A stretch of 64,000 nucleotides of DNA from Tamarix chinensis. Taxonomy: Eukaryota > Streptophyta > Magnoliopsida > Caryophyllales > Tamaricaceae. Positions 24,601 through 36,693 of this stretch are shown in pieces; the first letter of the stretch is position 1, and each line of letters opens with the position of its first letter. A model generated the notes under the pieces. It made no database searches and was not told where the DNA came from. It was given only the letters and a program-made list of their open reading frames with translations. The position numbers and the translations under genes were made by a program. Location of the stretch: the NCBI GenBank assembly GCA_030549775.1, contig CM060177.1:52017138-52081137 (forward strand), written 5' to 3'.

Positions 24601-25090
24601 AGAATAAGATGAAAGTTACTTAGAGTATGTAGAAGAGCTACGTCTATCGAAGGTGTTGTGGTAGCAACTTTGATCCCAGAGAAAAGGTGTTATTGAGGGT
24701 CTACCCCACCGAGGGAGTATAGAGGTTTGGTAGGAGAGGTAAGCTAAGCCTGAGGTATATTGGTCCCTACAAGATTATGGAGCTAGTTAGTGAGGTTGCC
24801 CACCAGTTGTTACTCCCACTAGAGTTAGCATGTGTCCATAATGTACTCCATGTCTCATAGTTATGGAAGTACATTGTAGATCCTTCCCACGTGATCCAAC
24901 CCGATGAGGTTGATTTTGATGACTTTCTGACCTAATAAGAGAGACATGTGCGGATTCTCGATACCAAGCTCCAATAGACTCAGACAAGTGTAGTCCCACT
25001 CGTGAAGATTCTCTAGAGCCACTATAGGATAGATGAAGCCATGTGGGAAGCCGAGAAGGACACGTGTAAAGCATATCTGGAACTTTTCAC
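24600..25090 (+). pseudogene. E1 GPY/F and chromodomain-like tail remnant
   Basis: In mixed frames I read text such as RGKLSLRYIGPYKIMELV, DPSHVIQPDE and a final stretch near 24950-25080 resembling RILDTKL-QTR, then HYRIDEAMWE, matching the E2 chromodomain. It is heavily shifted. The identification rests on position and short matches. Confidence 0.65.
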
Positions 25091-25261
25091 TACAGGTATG
25101 ACAATTCCTAAGAAACTCTTTTTCTTTTAAAGGGGTAGTGACTAATCATGAGTGAGTTCTCGCAACTGAAGCTAGTCACCGAGACCACCTTACTCCTCAT
25201 TTCCTTTTTTTTTTTTTTCTAACTTCCAAGCCAAGGCTAGTGAATTCAGGGACAAAGTATT

Positions 25262-25277
25262 CTTTTAAGGGGGTAGT
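25262..25277 (+). other. E1 polypurine tract
   Basis: TTTTAAGGGGGTAGTGA directly precedes the 3' LTR start at 25280. A second similar run lies near 25126-25140 (TTTTAAAGGGGTAGTGA), perhaps a duplicated tract. Confidence 0.75.
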
Positions 25278-25279
25278 GA

Positions 25280-25311
25280 TGTAATACCTCAAATTTTCCT
25301 AAGAATAAATG
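25280..25311 (+). repeat. E1 3' LTR stub
   Basis: The bases TGTAATACCT, then TTTTCCTAAGAATAAATG, match the first 32 bases of the 5' LTR with two mismatches. Similarity ends abruptly, and over 3.8 kb of LTR is missing. Confidence 0.75.
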
Positions 25312-25650
25312 TAGATGGTGGTGAATAAATATTGTTGTCATTGCATTTTCTTCCTTTGTTGCAATATTATTTGGTGCAATAGTATGATGAAGGCCTCTAT
25401 CCTTTAGATGTGCTAGTGTAGTAACTTTCCATTCTAGATATCATCGACATGACAGGCCAATGATATTGAAGGCTCTATTTTCAATAGTTACCTTGGAGTG
25501 TACTTTAAAAAAAAAAAATAGGATAATGTTAGTTTAAAAATATCACGCAAAATTTTAGTATAACATATTTAAATTAGATAAAGTAATACAGAAAAATAAA
25601 TTATTAGGCAAATCCTATCCCTCTTTTTCTTCCCTTTTTTTACCATTGAA

Positions 25651-25669
25651 TGGGTCTATAAAAGACCCA
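25651..25669 (+). promoter_or_regulatory. TATA box inside a perfect inverted repeat
   Basis: TGGGTCTATAAAAGACCCA has 7-base perfect arms around ATAAA, and TATAAAAG (25657-25664) is a consensus plant TATA box. A C/T-rich stretch like a plant initiator and leader follows about 30 bases on. No open frame was found downstream, so the transcript it would drive is unknown. Confidence 0.45.
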
Positions 25670-27253
25670 TCGGTTCCCATTCATTTCCCCCATCTTCTTC
25701 CTCTAACCATTTCTTGTCTTCTTTTTCCCCTTTTTATCTTACAAAAAAACATAGCTTGACATATCCAACTACTTAGGTTCTTTTTTTTTCTTCTAATAGC
25801 CTCATTCATATTTGGCTTAAGAGAATTAAGATTGGCCAATATGTTTTTCGGATTGGTTTATATAGCTATAATGCTAGTGGTGTGATATTTACAAGTCGGG
25901 TACTGATGGTAGGTAAAATATTATATATGTAGATATACATATTTATACATTCATGTGTGTGTGTGTATAACTTGTAAACTATCCCCCTCTTTTTTTGTTT
26001 AAAGAAAAAAATATTTAATAAATAAAGGAGAAAAAAATAAGTTAGAAAAATAGGAGAAAAAAAAATCCTTACTGGTATAGGTTGTGAGTCCACTAGTCAT
26101 ATATTAAGCAAGAATAAATTTGTTTGCCCGTCTCATGAATGAGCACACCACTTTATTTGGTTCACCAAACGTTTTTGATTTTCAGTCCTCTCCTAAAGAA
26201 ACAATAACTTCAAAGGTACCCTGTTAGAGGATAACAAACATGGTAGTTTGCTTGTAGAACTCCTTCCCCTTTTTCGTACTTCAAAATATGAAAGAAAAAA
26301 AAATAGAAGCTCAGATTCAAGATCTGAACATGAAAGACAATATTTTTTGAGTTTATTCTGCTACTTGCTTCCAAATTTGTGTATAGATTAGGAATTTTTT
26401 TTATCTCATGCAATACAAAAAAAGGTAATAGGTTTCTTCTAATATTTACTTCTTTCCTTTTCTTTTTTACTTAAATCAAAGTCGAAGAGAGTCAAAATTG
26501 TTAGATCGAGTTCATTTTGTTGTAATATATCTGGATCTATTTATATATTTTTTAGATCTATTATTATTAATTCAAATCTGGTTTGTTTGTATATTTCGCT
26601 CATTTTTTTAAAATTCAGATATACAATTATTGTTTCAGATCTTCGGATCTAATTCATGGAAAAACTTTTTTCATGGAAAAAAATGTATTTAATTCTTATC
26701 TACTATTATTATTTTATATCTGGTTAATATTTTTTTCAAATCTATTAAAAAAAATTTGATGAAAAAAAAACAAAACATAAAAAAGTTGTTCTTGCTTCTA
26801 ATATGGAGGATCCAAATTTTCTTTGGTAACCATAGAGTATACTTTTAAGTACATAGTATTTTATTTGATAGAATAAATGAAGTATGCAATTTATAATATT
26901 TGTTTAAAAAAATTATCTCATATTTTTAGGTTAAAGGTATACTTGCCGCTTAGGCTCGAAGACTTAATAATATTTTTTTTGTCATAACTTTCGTATTGAT
27001 AACGTGATGAGAAATATGTAATTTCTTATGCTTTAGAATAAGTTGAAATGAACTCTTAAATTAGTAAAATATAATAGTAATTTCTTTTCAAATAATTAGA
27101 ATTTATATTTATCTTCTAGCTATTTATATACATTGTATGGTATATAAGACAAATACACATATCATAAAATCTAGGGGGAAGAGTAAGTATCTATATATGC
27201 ATTAAATGCATATGGTACTTATTGAGGTGAAAGTTCACTCAAGTACCCATAAC

Positions 27254-27254
27254 A

Positions 27255-27301
<47 letters not shown>

Positions 27302-27302
27302 G
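27254..27302. repeat. (ATT)n microsatellite
   Basis: About 15 uninterrupted ATT units. It shares its unit with the (TTA)n runs in the E2 LTRs but shows no other similarity to them. Confidence 0.9.
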
Positions 27303-28017
27303 CATCGTTTTGTTGTTTAAATTTCTTCTTGATTTGTGCCTACATTCAATGAAGTTTGAGATGATGTTTTAAGGGTTTTAAGTTTTGATTGTTTAGATTA
27401 ATTTACGGTTAAATTTAGCTTTATAGGTTTTTGTTTATGATTATTTGGCCATACGTTTTTAGAATTTTTTTCATAAAAAAATACTTAGTTTTAGGGTCTA
27501 AGGTTTATTTTATATATTTTTAGTTTTTCATATATTTTTATATAGTTTAATGTTTAGGATTTATGAATTTTTCAATATATGTTTTAATATTTTTATTAGG
27601 GTATAAGGTTTAGGGGCTATTCAAATTTTTTTTTTTAGATTTTTAATATGGCTCAAGGTTTATTGTTTAAGGTTTATGATTTATTCCATTTATTTTAAGT
27701 TTTTAGATTTTTTAATAGGATTTAGGGGTTAATAATTAAGGTTTAAGGCTTAGGGTTTATTTGGTACATTTTAGGTATTTAAATTTTTGTGGTTTAGAGT
27801 TTATTTATTTTTGAAAATTTTAATAGGGTTTAATGTTTAGAGTTTTGGGCTTTAGGTTTTATTCCATTTATTTTAGGATTTTTATATTTTTTATAGGTTT
27901 TCACTTATTTTAGAATTTTTAATAGGGCATAGGTTTAGTGTTAATTCTATTTATTTTAGGGTTTTTAGATTTTTAATAGGGTTTAGTGTGTAAGGTTTAA
28001 TGTTTACCACGGAAAGG

Positions 28018-28580
28018 GCTTTTAATAACAGTTATTTTACAGTTTTAATAACGGTTTTCAACCGTTATTGAATCACCCGTTATTATATCTTTAATAACGG
28101 TTCATAACCGTCATAAAAAATACACACAAACCCGCAAATATGTGCGTAAACTTCTTATTTAATAACAGTTTTTACTTAAAAACCGTTGTTAAAAATGGAG
28201 CTTTTCATAATGGTTTCGCAGTAAACCGTTGTTAAAAATAAGGTTTTCATAACGGTTTATCAGAAAAAACCATTGTTGAAAACCATGTATTAATAACGGT
28301 TAATACAAAAACCGTTGTTAAAATATCATCGAATTACCGTTTCGGACATTGATTATGCGTTTATTAAACCCTCTAATACGCAATAAATGCGCATAAATAT
28401 TAGATTATAAGGAGTTTTAATAACGGTTCATAAACAAAACTGTTATTAAAACCGATGCTTTAATAACGGTTTCTCATAGAACCATTATTAAAACCTGAGT
28501 TTTTAATAACGGTTTTATTTAAAACCGTTATTAAAGCATAGGTTTTAATAACGGTTTTCATAGAACCGTTATTAAAAGTA
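28018..28580. repeat. CACTA left subterminal hairpin array
   Basis: About ten or eleven units of the form TTTAATAACGGTTTT, a short spacer, then AACCGTTATTAAA, each able to fold on itself. Well preserved units are near 28500-28535 and 28545-28578. Such arrays are bound by the TNPA-type protein of the element. The core TAACGG equals the animal and plant three-repeat MYB consensus. Confidence 0.88.
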
Positions 28581-28879
28581 TATGTTTTTTTTATAGCATT
28601 TTTCTGTTTTGTTCCTGCCCACATACACAGTTGTATGTTCAAACAATTACCAAATCTGCAATGTAAAACAACATCAATTCATACCAGCAGGGTATCACAC
28701 CATAATTTCAATCAATCTATAATTGGTATGCATGTCTCAATACACCAACTATACTCAGGAATAAAAATTATTGGGCATACCACAACTTGGTAGCTCTACA
28801 CCCCAAAGTAAAGAGTTCACAGATCTAGGCTGGAAGACCGAAAGATGTAGACAAAATACAAACCTGAAAATGCATGTAG

Positions 28880-31800
28880 AATATATAGATCGCTACCTAA
28901 TACCGAATGAATGAGTGCACGCTGCCATGATGCACATTGGTCTCTAACTTCATCAATTTCATCAACATTATATTGCTGGCCTCGTGCATAGTCATTGGTG
29001 AAAAACTACAACACCCATGTTTCAATTAATATACAGTTAGACATTAGGTCAAAAATATATATGTCATGATTCATTAATAGAAAAATATGGAAAAGCAAAC
29101 ATACATGGCTTGGATCTATGTTGACCGATCTATTCTGGACTATAAGATCCATTGCTCTACATACATAGTATCCACAATCATCACCGTTTTGCTGTTGTGG
29201 ACACTGTCAAATGAATTCAATTAGCTCTCTAACTATTATATATTAATTTGAATTAAAACAAAATACAAAATAGTTGTTTTCCTACTTACCATGATAGGCT
29301 CATATTGAAGATTCTTTGGGTCTGGGACACCATTCCCACCTCTCCTTTGATATGCCGTCTGTAGTGCCCTAATAAATAGAGTTGGATACATAATATTGTA
29401 AGTATATATACCTCAAACAATGAAAGTAGAATATATATATATAAATAAGCTAATGAAGTAAGAAGTGAAAAGTATACTAACATGTCTATAAATTCCTTCC
29501 CACCACGACGAGCGACCTCAAAAGGCACGTCATAGGTTCGAAGGGAATCAAACACATAAACTTTATTAAGATCAGGTCGGACGGCGTACAAAACCCAATG
29601 TTCAGTTGCGAGGTGAGGAATGAGATAGAGCTTGTTGTGTCCCTCAATCAAAATGCGATCCACTAAATAGTTTATGTGCCTACCCTCTGTTATTGTACTA
29701 CTGTCAGCTATGTAGTATGGGCACACAAAAACAATAGAGGACAGCATTCCCTCCAATGCAGCGCGACTAGCTACCAACCTATATATGGACGACAATAATA
29801 ATGGATATTTGGTAATAACTAATAACTCATATAAGCTTAATAGGTCGTAAAAATTCTATGTCTCCAAGAGTACTAAAATCTGAAATATGAAATAATGCTT
29901 ACGTGACATAAACGGCGACACTCGTGGTTGACATCCATTTCTGATTATAAATATCGCTTATGTCAACTATCGATACCATGTAAGTAGCATCGTCCCTTTC
30001 AACATACTCAGGACGACAATCAATGGAAATATAATTATTCCCGAGGTAGTTTTGGGCATAGAAATACAATAAAGCTAATGCTGGTGGAGGTTGGCATATT
30101 TCCGAAGAACTAATCTTTTGTGGGGCAACTGCTTTTTCAGATTTAGCTCTCTTTCCTTTGGCAGCGCCCTCTTTTGTGTTGCTCGTTCTACTAGTACCTC
30201 TCTTAGTTTTACTAGAAGGAGCAGTCTTCTTCTTTGATTCCTTAAATAATAATAATAAACTAAATATGTATTGAGCATATATATATGAAAAAGGTATAAA
30301 CAATGTAACTACTAAACTAGGTCTAATGAAGATATTGGATGTCAATACCTCTTCAGTAGTGAGACGTATCTGATCCACAGGCCAAGGCACGAAGCTTCCA
30401 TGAGCTTCTAGCACTGTGGCTGCCTCATCGCCCTCTTTATAACAAGGCAAGGGCGCACTACCAATGATTGGAGTGTCAATACTCACCGGCCTTGTAAGTA
30501 GGGCTAAGTTATACCCATGGACAGTTTGCGTTTGGGTACTGTGACTGATGCGGACCCTTCCTTTCGCCAAAAGAGTTGAAAGATCATTCACTAACAAGTC
30601 ACATTTATGCAAACCCTAAACGAAAATATTACACATTATTAATTATTTATGACACCGAATACATTTAATAACAATTCAAAGTTATGTAATGCTTACCTCG
30701 GAAAGAGAAGAAAGACGTGCATTAGCTTCACAACTATCTCTAACACTATTTACATTAGGTATGTGAAGCTGATCATGGTCGACTGAATCGGATGGCTTAT
30801 ACCCTTGAGATTTAATAAATGAAAACTCTTGCTCCATTGTTGCCATCCGTTCAAATGCCACGTTCAATTTCTGTGTAAGGATGGCGACTTGCTCACCAGT
30901 GTTACGAGAACCACGAGATTGACCACGTACGCTCATTTTCGTAACATCTAATCCAAGACCCCTGTGTCTTCCAGGGTGTTCTACAATTCCTATAGCCTAT
31001 GATACAATGTTATATTGGTCTACCCCCTCCTCACCATCTGACGCTTGAAGTTTGTCCTGTAATGTATATAATATATGTAAAATTAGCTTACATGAATAAG
31101 CATAATATAATAGTTTTCTAAAAGAAAAGTAAGTAGGGTTCCAAATATCTACACACTTACAATTTTTTTTCGCTGCAACATCTACATCTTCATTAATATA
31201 TCCATCTTTTGTTGCTCTAGCCTTCTTCCATAATTTACCAATATTAATGGACGAGGTACATGGGTCTAAGTCTTGGGCTATGAGCTATAAATCAAAAAAT
31301 ATTCTTATAATGTACCAATATTATAAAATTCGTCAGTACGCTGTAAATACATAAATCACAAAATACATACCAACTCCTCTTCAAGGCCTGCATAACCTTT
31401 GCAAGCTATATTATGCCGGTATTTATTCTGCTTCGCAATCTCTTTATTTTTGACACTTTTTTCCTATGTCACCAGCCAAAACATAGTGACATAGTTATTT
31501 CAATATTATGCACAATACTAGGATCGATAAAAAAATTTAATTGTTATCTAACAAATACCTTAAAATCACCCGTAAGACGATATGCAATAAATTGGTTCCA
31601 ACTTTCTTGATCGATGAAACCGTATCGTTTGGGTGGATTCTGCCGTAGAGAACCATCACTCTTTCTGTACATTTTCCTATGAGCTAAATATGACCTAAAT
31701 GTTCTTAGACGCTCCCCACAATGTCTAAGAAGTCATTTCTTCCTACTCTCTGGCACATTAAATACTCTCTGCATTGTAAGATATACAAATGTATACCGAT

Positions 31801-32128
31801 ATTAATGTATTAAAATTAATAACATTTTACATACATAAATGATTACATAAAATAGTATATTTACCGTGATTTCCTGCCAAATATGCTCCTTATGACCCGT
31901 TGGAACCTGCTTCCAATTATTATAGGAGATAGGAACACGGTTACGTGTCACAAGCGAAATGTAAGTCAAAAACATGTCTGCATAAGGGCCAATGGGAAGA
32001 TTGTAAGTATTCCATCCCAACTCGACCAGTTCTCCTTTATTCCTCATATCTGTGATGATTCTCATAATTGTCGGCCCTCTTTTCCCTTCTTCATCACTGC
32101 TGTCCCTATCAATATTCTTATTGGCCAT
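28880..32128 (-). pseudogene. CACTA second gene: Transposase_24-like head, Ulp1 (C48) protease tail
   Basis: A multi-exon gene downstream of TNP2. ATG at 32128 gives MANKNIDRDSSDEEGKRG. Exons near 31866-32128, 31560-31770 (RHCGERLRTFRSYLAHRK), 31380-31445 (NIACKGYAGLEEEL), 31175-31290 (IGKLWKKARATKDGY) and about 30940-31060 (VEHPGRHRGLGLDV) match plant En/Spm Transposase_24 text. 30682-30936 is coiled-coil-like. 30340-30612 contains GSFVPWPVDQI. A basic linker (30100-30240) leads to the Ulp1 domain in exons 29482-29795, 29291-29370, 29105-29201 and about 28890-29004. Catalytic parts are EHWVLYAV, VYVFDS and CPQQQNGDDCGYYV. Two stops (31733-31735 and 30997-30999) fall in the head, unless splicing avoids them. 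It may act in the nucleus on SUMO conjugates or be a DNA-binding accessory. Confidence 0.8.
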
Positions 32129-32159
32129 ATCTCTAAAAGAAATCAATAAATAAATTATG

Positions 32160-35100
32160 TTAGAATGTTATGTATTGAGCATAATTGAGTTGAAAAAAAC
32201 CAACATAGATATTATATGTTACAATATTATTACCCTCATTGCCTTCTTTTCTTTCTTTTTTCCCCCTTGTTTTTGGATTAGATTCAGGATCTGATACATA
32301 TATTACTTCACGATGATCATCCCTGACATATATTTCCTCCTCATTAATTGTATTGTTATCATCGTTCAATAATTGAGTTACTTGCACAGCTGAGACACAC
32401 TCGTTATTCCAATTGGCATCATTTTCATCATCACATTCATTGGCATTTCTTTTTTTCGTAGATAGTACTACAGACCATCTGTTATCAGCAGGGTCAGTGA
32501 CATAGAATACTTGTGTCGCTTGTGATGCTAAGATGAATGGGTCTTGTTTATGCCCTGCCCTATTAAGATCTACTAATGTGAATCCATCTTCATATCTAAC
32601 CCCACTGCCGTTATCAACCCATCTGCAGCCGAATACAGAGAAATACATGTAATCTAATCCTATGTAATCAAAATCCATATATATTTCGTATCATATATAT
32701 ATATGATTCTCACCATGCATAAGTTGGATTCTTGTCTTTCGCACTAGCAACATGCATTGCCTCAGCCACTAAAGTCACCCCACTGTTCTGCATTGTACTC
32801 TTCCCATCTTGTTCTTTTGTATAAAAAGTGCAACCGTTGATCACATAACTGGTATATTGAAAAACTTCATAATGAGGTTTCTGAGACAACCAATGCAGGG
32901 TTTTGGAAATTATAGTTGGGGAATGACCGATGAGTGGAATGATGCAATCTCTTTTCCAATCAATAAAGGAAAGATTATGTTTATCGATAATCCATTTCTC
33001 AGTCTTGGATGGATTTTCAATCCGTAAAGAAGTCATATGCTCTTCAATGTACGGTTGAACATCATCACTGTTGTGTAATACATATAGATGTGCTGCACGG
33101 AACATGTTAGGGTCTACACGCCCAAGCTATCTGCCTCTAATACCCCGTCCTTCAAATTTTCCCGCATGTCGAGAGTTAGGAATACCAAGAGCTTCAGCAT
33201 TTGACAAGTACTTTGTGGAAAACTCAATTGCCTCTTCCACCAGGTAACTCTTAACAATACATCCTTCTGGCCGATATCGATTCTTCACATAACCTTTTAT
33301 CAAGTTCATAAACCGTTCAAAGGGGTACATCCAATGCCCATGAACAGGTCCTAACATCTTTATCTCATAAACTAAATGAACAGTTAGATGTACCATAATG
33401 TCAAAGAATGACGGTGGAAAATACATTTCAAGTTGGCACAAAATAATCACAATCCCTTTTTGCAAGGCGTCCAAACTATCAGGATGTATAACTTTAGAGC
33501 AGACGGCTTTAAAAAACCAACAAAGCCTCGTGATAGTAATTCGAACACGTTTTGGCAAAATTCCACGTATAGCTATCGGCAACAAGTGCTGCATCAAGAT
33601 ATGATAATCATGAGACTTCATGTTAATTAATTTCAACTCTTTCATCGACACGAGCCTTCTGACATTTGAAGAATACCCTTCCGGAACCTTGACACCGTGC
33701 AAGAATTCACAAAATGAAATTTTCTCTTTTTTGGAAAGAGTATGACACGCCAGCGGTAAATATGTTCTTCATCTGTTGTCTCGCGGTGTCAGTTCCCGTC
33801 TAATACCCATTTCTTCCATATCCATTCGAGCATTTATCCCATCTTTAGTCTTGCGTGGAAGATTAAGTAATGTGCCAACAAGACTGTCACATATATTTTT
33901 CTCAATATGCATCACATCAAGGGCATGTCTCACGTAGAAAGATTCCCAATAAGGAGGGTTGAAGAATATTGACATCTTCTTCCACCCAGCTGATGGAGGC
34001 TTATCTTTATTCTTCTTCCCAAACTTGACACTCAAATGTTTCATCTTCAGCCACACTTGTCGACCCATCAACCGGATTGGTGCCTGCCCTTCTTCTCGGA
34101 ATCCATTGAACGCTTTTCTTTGCCTACGATAATGATGATTCTTCGGTAAAAACCTACGATGCCCAAGGAACACAGTCTTTCGGCCATGTGTTAGCTGAAC
34201 AAATGAAGTATTCTCCTCACATATCGGACATGCATAATGGCCTTTCACACTATAACCTGACAAGTTGCCATACGCCGGAAAATCATTTATAGTACAGAAT
34301 AACAATGCTCTCAAAGTGAAATTTTCTTGACCATATGCATCAAATACTTCAACGCCCATGTCCCATAAGAACTTCAAATCATCAATCAAAGGTGCCAAAT
34401 AAACATCAATATCATTCCTAGGTTGGTTTGGCCCGGAAATGAGTAAAGACAACATCATATACTTGCGTTTCATATAGAGCCACGGAGGTAAATTGTATAT
34501 AACCAAAATCACTGGCCATAAACTGTAGCTGCCTTGATTGTGCGGATTCATTCCATCTGCAGAAAGCGCAAGGTGCACATTTCTTGCTTCTTTACCAAAT
34601 TCAGGAAACAACCCATCAATCGTCATCCATTGTGGAGAGTCAGATGGATGTCTAAGAAGCCCGTCATCTATCTTGTCATCAGCATGCCATCTTAGGTTCT
34701 TGGCATCTTCAATATCATTAAATATCCGCCTTAATCTTGGTATTATAGGAAAATACCATAACACCTTAGCGGGCACCATGTTCTTCTTGTATCGTGGTGC
34801 TTTGCATTCAGGATTAGGACAACTATCCAAAGATGCATTGTCATTACGATATAAAATACAATCATTAGGGCATGCATGTATCTTCTCATAACTCATGCCC
34901 ATAGAGGATAGAATCTTCTTCGCTTCATACGTACGATCGAGTAGAACGTTATCATCAGGAAGCATATCCTTCACAAGTGACAATAATTCTATGAAACTCT
35001 TATCACTCCATCCGTTACTTGCCTTTAAGTTGTACAACCTTAAAGTAGCGGATAATCACGTAAACGTCTTACAATCACCGTACAAAGGTTTCTCCGAGTC

Positions 35101-35475
35101 ATTCAATAACTTCTCAAACATTTTTGGACAATCCGGAACACTTTCCTCAACCTTTTGAGTCATCTCCTCTAACGAATGTCCCTCATAGTTATCAAATGAT
35201 GATCCACTACTATCCCTCCCAACATCGTCATTTTCATATTTAGACTCTGTTTCCCCATGCCATATCCAACAAGTGTAACTTGTATCAATTCCATACACAA
35301 ATAAATGATCTCTCAAATCATTAGCGTTGACACGCTGAATATAAGCACACTTCAAACAAGGACAGACTATTCTACTAGAGTCCCGAGCATGTTCAACTGC
35401 AAAATTGATGAAAAACTCCACTCCTTCGTTATATTCTCTAGACAGACAATTTGCAGACAACCATTTCCGATCCAT
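32160..35475 (-). pseudogene. CACTA TNP2-type transposase
   Basis: The enzyme that cuts out and reinserts the element. One reading frame runs from ATG 35475 to 32710 with only three stops (TGA 35056-35058, TGA 33769-33771, TAG 33127-33129) and no frameshift. In order: the transposase-associated domain (CPCLKCAYIQRVNANDLRDH), a Cys-rich SCPNPECKAPRYKK segment, the Transposase_21 core (LALSADGMNPHNQGSYSLWP, GVEVFDAYGQENFTLRA, DFPAYGNLSGYSVKGHYACP, LDVMHIEKNICDSLVGTLL), DUF4218 (33127-33702: HDYHILMQHLLPIAIRG, GPVHGHWMYPFERFM) and DUF4216, which is split by an intron and ends in another frame at 32160-32678 (SVFGCRWVDNG, GFTLVDLNR, DPFILASQATQVFYV). The three stops make it non-functional unless read through. 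Confidence 0.92.
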
Positions 35476-35594
35476 ATTATTTGAATCTAGATATATCCCT
35501 TATGAAAGTAATTATTAAAAATTAATTGAATTATAAGTATAATAATTTTCAAATCACTCTTGCTTAGAAAGAATTAATCTCAAATGTATCATGC

Positions 35595-35649
<55 letters not shown>

Positions 35650-35893
35650 ATATACAAATCATGCTAACAAGTTGCCAAAATTATATTAATGCTGATCAAT
35701 TAAACTCCTCATACTTACAAAGAGTTCATTATATATATATATATATATGCATACATACAAATGTAGCAAAATATTATACAATTAATAGTTCAATTTACAA
35801 AAGATATGCATATTACAGGATTTAAGCAATAGTAGCACTATATACATCAAAATTTTGCTACAACTCAAATACCTAAAAAACGAAAACTCATAT
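35476..35893. other. CACTA non-coding spacer with microsatellites
   Basis: AT-rich, with (CT)n at 35598-35626 running into (AT)n to 35650, and another (AT)n near 35731-35748. On the minus strand it is the gap between the unknown frame upstream and the TNP2 ATG, so it may be an intron or leader. Confidence 0.6.
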
Positions 35894-36388
35894 CTAAAAC
35901 TGAATCCCCCGATAGCCTCGTCGAGCCCGACTAAAAACTATAACTCTAAAAGTCCACTCATGACGATATATCATTTGATTCCTGACATCATCAAATAAGA
36001 GTCTACTCACGGATGCTCTAGGGTAACCGAGGTGGATACTCTGAGGCAAGCTATGACGATACCTCCACTCGTCATCGATGACCATTAGTTCTCTCAATAT
36101 CCTATCATACTCTCTAGCAAACAGCTCACCCTCAATAAATCTCGGGTGTGGTGCATTAGTGTGGTAGACAAACCACTACAAAAAAGTAGACGTAGCCGAT
36201 GCCCATGGCTCTATCTGAGGCAGGGTCAAAAGAAGGTGATAAGATCTGAAATGGAAGGGGTGATAGGATGAGCCACTCACGTACAAATGACATAGCTCGT
36301 CATATAACCATATCACATGAGTCCGTACATCTCTATGTGGCGCCATATGAAAATACAGTGGAGGGTATGTCATCTGATCACTACCTAC
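35894..36388 (-). pseudogene. unidentified exon-like frame upstream of TNP2
   Basis: One minus-strand frame of about 160 codons, with a single TAG at 36176-36178. It opens just after a textbook 3' splice site (TTCTCATTTGTAG on the minus strand, near 36388-36400) and begins GSDQMTYPPLYFHM. It continues HRDVRTHVIWLYDELCHLY, and after the stop WFVYHTNAPHPRFIEGELFA, REYDRILRELMVIDDEWRYR and RRGYRGIQF. Composition looks protein-like and is not repeat-derived. The TAG lies inside tttttttgtag-tgg, which could itself be a splice acceptor. I recognise no family. It may be a captured host-gene fragment or an extra CACTA exon. Confidence 0.5.
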
Positions 36389-36655
36389 AAATGAGAACCA
36401 GTAAATCTTATCATCAAGGTTGTTCTCGAAATTAAAAGGATCTAAATTACAGAATATGTAAACTAATCTTCAACTAGCTAGACAAATCATAAATATATTC
36501 TACCAGATCATAACCAACTATGTAAACCTAACAACATCAAACTATTTAAAATAAGGACACAATCTTTAGTTATATATTTAACAAACTGGCTAAACATCAA
36601 ACTATCATCAAATCATTCAAGCTACGCATAGTAAAATCAAGTAGATATTAATAAG

Positions 36656-36693
<38 letters not shown>

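Larger units (their letters stand above)
384..25311 (+). mobile_element. E1: old Ty3/Gypsy chromovirus, twice interrupted
   Basis: The element runs 5' LTR (384-4239), primer site (4243), gag, protease, RT (to 7084), RNase H (18009-18156 and from 23290), integrase, chromodomain, polypurine tract and a 3' LTR stub (25280-25311). The domain order and the GPY/F plus chromodomain-like tail are those of Tekay/Del chromoviruses. Two younger insertions interrupt it: E2 with duplication TAATT and solo LTR E3 with duplication AATAG. Every domain carries in-frame stops, so it cannot move by itself. The 3' LTR matches the 5' LTR only over its first 32 bases, so its right end has been deleted or replaced. 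Confidence 0.88.
25312..28001. other. gene-free AT-rich region with promoter-like segment
   Basis: No convincing coding region is seen. 25640-25740 looks like a TATA promoter with a pyrimidine-rich leader, and 26460-26760 resembles plant leader-intron text (repeated gatct and tttcag motifs), but no exon follows. An (ATT)n run lies at 27254-27302. From 27350 to 28001 there is degenerate GGTTTAGGGTTT-like sequence that resumes at 38169-38640 on the far side of the CACTA element. Confidence 0.5.

Noticed and set aside
4485..25090. Intact host gene embedded in E1
   Set aside because: All recognisable protein blocks are Gypsy gag-pol, and the long non-coding gaps are accounted for by E2 and E3.
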